From: Acidimicrobiia bacterium
GTDB taxonomy: Bacteria; Acidobacteriota; Vicinamibacteria; Vicinamibacterales; SCN-69-37
Length of the DNA: 39,716 nt
NCBI GenBank assembly: GCA_016871335.1
Contig: VFZF01000022.1
Span: 1 to 39,716 of the forward strand
Reading direction: 5' to 3'
Part shown: positions 30,804 through 39,716 of the stretch, piece after piece
How positions within the stretch are numbered: the first letter of the stretch is position 1
How the letters are laid out: every line of letters starts with the position of its first letter
Made by a program: the position numbers and the translations under genes
Notes under the pieces: generated by a model
Seen by the model: the letters and a program-made list of their open reading frames with translations, nothing else
Told to the model about the DNA's origin: nothing
Database searches by the model: none

Positions 30804-30878
30804 GCGGGAGTAACTCAGTGGTAGAGTCACAGCCTTCCAAGCTGTTGGTCGCGGGTTCGATCCCCGTCTCCCGCTCCA
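30804..30878 (+). tRNA. tRNA-Gly (anticodon TCC)
   Basis: Acceptor GCGGGAG/CTCCCGC, D-arm AACTCAGTGGTAGAGT, anticodon loop CTTCCAA (TCC), T-arm CGCGGGTTCGATCCCCG, discriminator T and encoded CCA. Confidence 0.97.
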
Positions 30879-30901
30879 GACTCCGCCGGACAGTCGCTTC
30901 G

Positions 30902-30930
30902 CTCCTGGCTCCGTCTGGCGTCGCCAGGAG
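30902..30930. repeat. Hairpin after tRNA-Gly
   Basis: 8-bp stem CTCCTGGC/GCCAGGAG with 13-base loop in the tRNA-Gly to tRNA-Thr spacer; just upstream lies GTCGCTTCGCTCC, the reverse of the GGAGCGAAGCGAC motif family. Confidence 0.55.
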
Positions 30931-30995
30931 ACGGGAGTGGTTGGTTAGGCTCGGTGTGGGTGGCAGGGGCATCGACGAAGTCGGCCGAGGCTGCG

Positions 30996-31018
30996 AGCGT
31001 AGCGAGCGGTTAGCGTAG
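30996..31018 (+). repeat. 7-9-7 direct repeat abutting tRNA-Thr(GGT)
   Basis: AGCGTAG, nine bases (CGAGCGGTT), AGCGTAG, ending exactly at the base before the tRNA. The central nine bases match those before tRNA-Gly at eight of nine positions, but the flanking heptamer differs while staying duplicated. Confidence 0.8.
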
Positions 31019-31094
31019 GCCGATGTAGCTCAGTTGGCAGAGCACGTCCTTGGTAAGGACGAGGTCACCGGTTCGATCCCGGTCATCGGCTCCA
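31019..31094 (+). tRNA. tRNA-Thr (anticodon GGT)
   Basis: Acceptor GCCGATG/CATCGGC, D-arm TAGCTCAGTTGGCAGAGC, anticodon loop TTGGTAA (GGT), T-arm ACCGGTTCGATCCCGGT, discriminator T and encoded CCA. Immediately upstream of tuf. Confidence 0.97.
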
Positions 31095-31205
31095 GCAGGT
31101 AAGGCCCCGGGCGCGCGTGCGGTCGGGTTTGGGTGGACGGAAGTAACAGGCAACGCAACTTGTGCGCAGGGTTTGGCCCTGCCGATAGACGGAGACGAGA
31201 GAGCA

Positions 31206-32405
<1,200 letters not shown>

Positions 32406-32492
32406 GTCGAGAGTTCGTGGCACGCCGGGCGTTCGGCCTCTCACGGGGTCGAGCGTCCGGTTGTGTCTCTCGTTCGCTGAAGGTAGGGGATT

Positions 32493-32642
32493 ATGCGAGA
32501 GATCGTTTCGCTGGCGTGCACCGAGTGCAAACGCCGCAACTACAGCACGACCAAGAACCGCAAGAAGAGTTCTGAGCGTCTGGAGTTCAACAAGTTTTGC
32601 CGGTTCTGCCGCAAGCACACCGGACATAAAGAGTCGAAGTAG
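32493..32642 (+). CDS. rpmG: Ribosomal protein bL33
   Basis: 49 residues: [20 protein letters not shown], a basic middle and [12 protein letters not shown]. The two Cys pairs (C9/C12 and C36/C39) mark the zinc-binding form of L33. Ribosome site AGGTAGGGG. It is the usual gene between tuf and secE. Confidence 0.95.
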   Translation: MREIVSLACTECKRRNYSTTKNRKKSSERLEFNKFCRFCRKHTGHKESK

Positions 32643-32699
32643 GTGGGCGGTTGGGCGGTTGGGCGGCTGGGTGACCAGCATCGGCCCATCCATCCAGTA
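32643..32699. repeat. CGGTTGGG octamer repeat with inverse tail
   Basis: Units CGGTTGGG, CGGTTGGG, CGGCTGGG start at the base after the rpmG stop; the tract ends with the opposite-strand form CCCATCCATCCAG, giving a hairpin-like layout before tRNA-Trp. Confidence 0.7.
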
Positions 32700-32719
32700 G
32701 CGCATCTGCTCAGTTGTTT

Positions 32720-32795
32720 AGGCCAGTAGCTCAATTGGTAGAGCATCGGTCTCCAAAACCGAGGGCTGGGGGTTCGAGTCCCTCCTGGCCTGCCA
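32720..32795 (+). tRNA. tRNA-Trp (anticodon CCA)
   Basis: Acceptor AGGCCAG/CTGGCCT, D-arm TAGCTCAATTGGTAGAGC, anticodon loop CTCCAAA (CCA), T-arm GGGGGTTCGAGTCCCTC, discriminator G and encoded CCA. The usual tRNA between rpmG and secE. Confidence 0.97.
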
Positions 32796-32825
32796 GTTCA
32801 ACGACGCGCGGGGTGTGAACGAGAG

Positions 32826-33068
32826 ATGACTGACAACGAAAAGGGCACAGCGGAGCAGTCAGGCGGCTGGATCGGCCGGTTCCGCCGGTTCATCCCGGAG
32901 GTCAAAAGCGAGCTGGGCCGCGTGACGTGGCCGGCCCGCCGGGAAGTGTGGGCGACGACGGTGGTGGTGGTGATCGTCTCGACGTTGTTTGGTGTGTACC
33001 TCTACGCCGTGGACCTTGGCGCGTCCGCCATGGTGCGCTGGGTGTTCACCCGGTTTGGTGGAGCATGA
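32826..33068 (+). CDS. secE: Preprotein translocase subunit SecE
   Basis: 80-residue single-helix SecE that clamps SecY. Amphipathic segment [20 protein letters not shown] is the family signature, followed by one membrane helix ([20 protein letters not shown]). Stop overlaps the nusG ATG (ATGA). Confidence 0.96.
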   Translation: MTDNEKGTAEQSGGWIGRFRRFIPEVKSELGRVTWPARREVWATTVVVVIVSTLFGVYLYAVDLGASAMVRWVFTRFGGA

Positions 33069-33607
33069 CCGACGTCAAGACGAAGCAGTGGTACATCATC
33101 CACACCTACTCGGGCTTTGAAAACAAGGTCCGGGAGTCGCTTGAGCAGCGTGTCCAGGCGTACGGCCTGCAGGATGAAATTGGTGAGGTGTTGATCCCCA
33201 CCGAGGACATCGTGGAAAAGCGCGGCGGCAAGGAAGTGAAGAGTTCGCGGCGGTTTTTCCCGGGGTATATCCTCGTGGAGATGCACATGTCCGACAACGC
33301 GTGGCATGTGGTCAAGAACACGCCGAAGGTAACGGGGTTTGTGGGCGCGGGGGCAAAGCCGCAGCCGCTCTCGCGCGAGGAGGTCGACCAGATCCTGCAT
33401 CAGGTCACTGTCGCCGCCGAGAAGCCGAAGCCCAAGTACACGTTCGACAAGGGTGATCAGGTGCGGATCAATGAGGGGCCGTTTGCGAGCTTCAACGGCA
33501 CCGTGGATGAAGTCAACCATGAGCGCAACACCCTGAAGGTGATGGTCACGATCTTCGGACGTGCGACACCGGTCGAGCTGGATTTTTTGCAAGTCGAGAA
33601 GTTGTAG
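33065..33607 (+). CDS. nusG: Transcription termination/antitermination factor NusG
   Basis: 180 residues: N-terminal NGN domain ([32 protein letters not shown]) binding RNA polymerase and C-terminal KOW domain ([20 protein letters not shown]) contacting S10 or Rho. Standard length, coupled to secE; rplK follows after 14 bases. Confidence 0.97.
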   Translation: MTDVKTKQWYIIHTYSGFENKVRESLEQRVQAYGLQDEIGEVLIPTEDIVEKRGGKEVKSSRRFFPGYILVEMHMSDNAWHVVKNTPKVTGFVGAGAKPQPLSREEVDQILHQVTVAAEKPKPKYTFDKGDQVRINEGPFASFNGTVDEVNHERNTLKVMVTIFGRATPVELDFLQVEKL

Positions 33608-33621
33608 AGCAGAGATAGCAC

Positions 33622-34047
33622 ATGGCGAAAAAAGTAACGGCACAAGTGAAGCTCCAGATCGCCGCCGGCAAGGCGACGCCCGCGCCGCCCGTCGGCACGG
33701 CGCTCGGTCCGCACGGCGTCAACATCATGGACTTCTGCAAGAACTTCAATGCGAAGACCGCGGCGCAGGACGGACTGATCATTCCGGCGGTCGTGACGAT
33801 CTATTCCGACCGGTCGTACACGTTCATCACGAAGACGCCTCCGGCGCCGGTGCTGCTCAAGCGCGCGGCGAACATCGCGAAGGGGTCGGGCGTGCCGAAC
33901 AAGAACAAGGTCGGCACCGTGACCGCCAAGCAGGTCGAAGAGATTGCCAAGATCAAGCTTTCGGACCTCAACACCGAGAGCCTCGAGTCGGCCATCCGGT
34001 CAGTGTCGGGCACGGCGAGGTCGATGGGCTTGGATGTGGTTGGGTAA
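33622..34047 (+). CDS. rplK: Ribosomal protein uL11
   Basis: 141 residues: [40 protein letters not shown] and the C-terminal rRNA-binding [20 protein letters not shown]. Builds the GTPase-associated centre with L10 and L7/L12. The TGGG octamer repeat begins at the base after its stop. Confidence 0.97.
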   Translation: MAKKVTAQVKLQIAAGKATPAPPVGTALGPHGVNIMDFCKNFNAKTAAQDGLIIPAVVTIYSDRSYTFITKTPPAPVLLKRAANIAKGSGVPNKNKVGTVTAKQVEEIAKIKLSDLNTESLESAIRSVSGTARSMGLDVVG

Positions 34048-34079
34048 ATGCGTTGGTGGGCGGCTGGGTGGATGCCTGG
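34048..34079. repeat. TGGG octamer repeat between rplK and rplA
   Basis: TGGTGGGCGGCTGGGTGGA-type units in the 92-base gap. The rest of the gap ends in a strong ribosome site (GGAGGT) for rplA. No clear L1-binding mimic was recognised. Confidence 0.55.
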
Positions 34080-34139
34080 CGCCATCAGTGAGTAAGGGTG
34101 GGAGGGCTCGACGCCCGTTTGGACCACCGGAGGTAGTAC

Positions 34140-34844
34140 ATGCGTAGTCGAGGCAAGAAATACCAGGCAGCCCGCGAAGCGGTGCCTGTCAGGCCACACT
34201 CGGTCGAAGAGGCCGTTCCACTGATCCAGAAGGTCAAGTACTCGAAGTTCGACGAGACCGTCGAAATGTCGATCCGTCTCGGCGTCGATCCGAAGCATGC
34301 GGACCAGATGGTGCGTGGCACCGTCGTGTTGCCGCACGGCCTCGGCAAGTCGAAGTCGGTGCTGGTCATCGCCAATGCGGACAAGCAGCGCGAGGCGCGT
34401 GAAGCCGGCGCCGATGAAGTGGGCGGTGAGGAAGTCGTCGACCGGATCCTCGGCGGCTGGCAGGCATTTGACGCCGTTGTGGCGACGCCGGACATGATGC
34501 GCGCCGTCGGCAAACTCGGCAAGGTGCTCGGCCCCCGCGGCCTGATGCCGAACCCGAAGACCGGCACCGTCACGCTCGACGTGGCGAAGGCCGTCAACGA
34601 AATCAAGGCCGGCAAGGTCGAATTCCGCGTCGACAAGGCCGGTGTCGTGCATGCCCCGATCGGCCGCATCTCGTTCAGCAGCGACAACCTCGTGGCGAAC
34701 GCGCATGCGCTGCTCGGCAGCATCGTCAAGGCGAAGCCGTCGGCCGCCAAAGGGCGGTATGTCCGGAGCGTCACCATGTCGTCGACGATGGGCCCCGGGG
34801 TCCTGATCGATTCGTCGAACGTGGACGACCTCGTCAAGCACTAG
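34140..34844 (+). CDS. rplA: Ribosomal protein uL1
   Basis: 234 residues: [11 protein letters not shown] start, [20 protein letters not shown], the signature [19 protein letters not shown] and the C-terminal [15 protein letters not shown]. Forms the mobile L1 stalk at the E site and often represses its own operon. Ribosome site CCGGAGGT. Confidence 0.97.
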   Translation: MRSRGKKYQAAREAVPVRPHSVEEAVPLIQKVKYSKFDETVEMSIRLGVDPKHADQMVRGTVVLPHGLGKSKSVLVIANADKQREAREAGADEVGGEEVVDRILGGWQAFDAVVATPDMMRAVGKLGKVLGPRGLMPNPKTGTVTLDVAKAVNEIKAGKVEFRVDKAGVVHAPIGRISFSSDNLVANAHALLGSIVKAKPSAAKGRYVRSVTMSSTMGPGVLIDSSNVDDLVKH

Positions 34845-34860
34845 GCGGCGGAGAACAATC

Positions 34861-35388
34861 ATGGCAGTTACACGAGCAGAAAAAGCAACCGAGCTGCAGC
34901 AGCTCACCGCCGCGTTCCAGGGCACCGATACCGCCGTGCTGGTGGACTATCGCGGTGTGACCGTGCCGCAGGTGACCGACCTGCGCCAGAAGATCCGCAA
35001 GACGGGATCGCAGTACATCGTCGTCAAGAACACCCTGGCGAAGCGCGCGTCGAGCGGCACGCCGTTCGAGGCGTTGAGCAAGCACTTCGTCGGTCAGACG
35101 GCGGTCGTGTTCACCGGCAGCGATCCGGTGGCGATGGCCAAGACGCTCACGACGGCGCTGAAGGATCTGCCGCAGGCGAGCATCAAGGCGGCCGTGGTGC
35201 AGGGGCAACTGGTGCCGGCGTCGGCGATGGCCGATCTGGCCAACATGCCGAGCAAGCCGGAACTCTACGCGAAGTTGCTGTACGTGCTGAACGCGCCGGC
35301 GCAGCAGCTGGTCACGGTCCTGTCGGCCGTGCCGCGTGACTTTGTGACGGTGTTGTCAGAAGTGCAGAAGAAAAAAGAGAGTGCTTAG
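34861..35388 (+). CDS. rplJ: Ribosomal protein uL10
   Basis: 175 residues: VDYRGVTVPQVTDLRQKIRK and VVKNTLAKRA identify L10, the base of the L7/L12 stalk; the C-terminal helix (APAQQLVTVLSAVPRDFVTV) binds L7/L12 dimers. Only 16 bases separate it from rplA, leaving no room for the long L10-binding leader that precedes rplJ in E. coli. Confidence 0.96.
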   Translation: MAVTRAEKATELQQLTAAFQGTDTAVLVDYRGVTVPQVTDLRQKIRKTGSQYIVVKNTLAKRASSGTPFEALSKHFVGQTAVVFTGSDPVAMAKTLTTALKDLPQASIKAAVVQGQLVPASAMADLANMPSKPELYAKLLYVLNAPAQQLVTVLSAVPRDFVTVLSEVQKKKESA

Positions 35389-35456
35389 TGCCGGGTGACC
35401 GGTGCGCAGTTCGCGGTTTTTGAGATTCGTCGATTCGATTCATAGGAGAGAGAGCA

Positions 35457-35846
35457 ATGGCAGACGTGACGCAGCAGCAGGTGGTGGACTACATCAAGGG
35501 GATTTCGGTGCTCGAGCTTTCGCAGCTCGTGAAGACGCTCGAGACGGAACTCGGCGTGTCCGCCGCGGCGGCGATGCCGATGATGGTGGCGGGCGCGGGT
35601 GGCGGCGGCGCGGCTGCGGCTCCGGCCGAAGAGCAGACCGAATTCACGGTGACGCTGACCGACGTCGGCGGCAACAAGATCAACGTGATTAAGGTCGTCC
35701 GAGAAGTGACCAGCCTGGGCCTGAAGGAAGCGAAGGACCTCGTTGAGGCCGCGCCGAAGGCCATCAAGGAAGGCGTGTCGAAGGACGAGGCGGCGGGCAT
35801 CAAGAAGAAGTTCGAAGAAGCCGGCGCCAAAGTCGACGTCAAGTAG
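35457..35846 (+). CDS. rplL: Ribosomal protein bL12 (L7/L12)
   Basis: 129 residues: N-terminal dimerisation domain ([20 protein letters not shown]), Ala/Gly hinge ([16 protein letters not shown]) and C-terminal factor-binding domain ([20 protein letters not shown]). Ribosome site AGGAGAGAGAG. 68 bases after rplJ. Confidence 0.97.
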   Translation: MADVTQQQVVDYIKGISVLELSQLVKTLETELGVSAAAAMPMMVAGAGGGGAAAAPAEEQTEFTVTLTDVGGNKINVIKVVREVTSLGLKEAKDLVEAAPKAIKEGVSKDEAAGIKKKFEEAGAKVDVK

Positions 35847-35875
35847 TACGGCGTTGCACAACAAGCCATGGAGGG

Positions 35876-35905
35876 CTGGGAGCGTTTTCATCACAAACCT
35901 CCCAG
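35876..35905 (+). terminator. Hairpin after rplL
   Basis: CTGGGAG (35876-35882) pairs with CTCCCAG (35899-35905) around a 16-base loop, 29 bases after the rplL stop. It may be a partial terminator lowering rpoB expression relative to rplL, as known in E. coli. No strong T-run follows. Confidence 0.45.
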
Positions 35906-35945
35906 TCCTGCCGTCTCGTTGTGAATTCCGTGCTGTTCGGCGCGT

Positions 35946-35954
35946 TGCTATTTT
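35946..35954 (+). promoter_or_regulatory. Extended -10-like element before rpoB
   Basis: TGCTATTTT matches an extended -10 (TG, one base, TATTTT) about 100 bases upstream of rpoB. No good -35. It could be an internal promoter for rpoB. Confidence 0.35.
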
Positions 35955-35960
35955 CTGACG

Positions 35961-35982
35961 GCCGGCGTCCGTGTACGCCGGC
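35961..35982 (+). terminator. GC-rich hairpin in the rpoB leader
   Basis: Perfect 8-bp stem GCCGGCGT/ACGCCGGC with 6-base loop, just after the extended -10-like element and about 70 bases before the rpoB ATG. Could attenuate transcription or slow the polymerase. Confidence 0.4.
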
Positions 35983-36052
35983 TGCTGCTATTGGCCACGG
36001 CGTGTACGTACGCGTCCATGGCGGGATCGGCACGGCCTCGAGGATTATCTGA

Positions 36053-39716
<3,664 letters not shown>

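Overview
The window looks like a conserved housekeeping segment from a GC-rich Gram-negative bacterium, most likely Acidobacteriota (possibly the Vicinamibacteria side). This is inferred from LPS-type genes, a zinc-ribbon insertion in RpoB next to an ancestral tuf-rpmG-secE-nusG-rplK-rplA-rplJ-rplL-rpoB order, and GC-rich repeat-filled gaps. No marker such as 16S is present, so the assignment is an inference. No gap between genes exceeds about 210 bases, and I see no phage, insertion sequence, CRISPR array or defence locus.

Layout. Positions 1-2940 hold the end of a complex I operon (nuoM partial, nuoN), followed by an O-antigen ligase/polymerase-like membrane protein. selA is convergent with that gene. 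A small unrecognised protein and a cold-shock gene come next, then purH and a GT39-type glycosyltransferase. A four-gene minus-strand cassette (zinc ribbon, heptosyltransferase, O-antigen ligase, heptose kinase) has overlapping start and stop codons throughout and should build LPS core/O-antigen. From 13.9 kb everything is on the plus strand: TPR protein, LolB-like lipoprotein, ispE, tRNA-Gln, prs, rplY, pth, rpsF-rpsR-rplI, dnaB, alr, radA, PIN/TRAM protein, plsC, ispDF, gltX, rlmB. A tRNA cluster (Thr, Tyr, Gly, Thr), tuf, rpmG, tRNA-Trp, secE, nusG, rplK, rplA, rplJ, rplL and the first two thirds of rpoB complete the window.

The functional themes are translation, isoprenoid precursors (ispE, ispDF), envelope synthesis (LPS genes, plsC, alr) and respiration. 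The genes themselves are mostly ordinary. What stands out is a set of short palindromic and 7-8 base periodic repeats. They sit between genes and also inside coding sequence: the 3' ends of nuoM, selA, the LolB-like gene and plsC, internal sites in alr and gltX, and the start regions of the GT39 gene and pth. Other points to check are a terminator-shaped attenuator in the cold-shock leader, an EF-Tu with a divergent switch I, an eight-cysteine insertion in RpoB, and paired 7-9-7 repeats abutting two tRNA genes.
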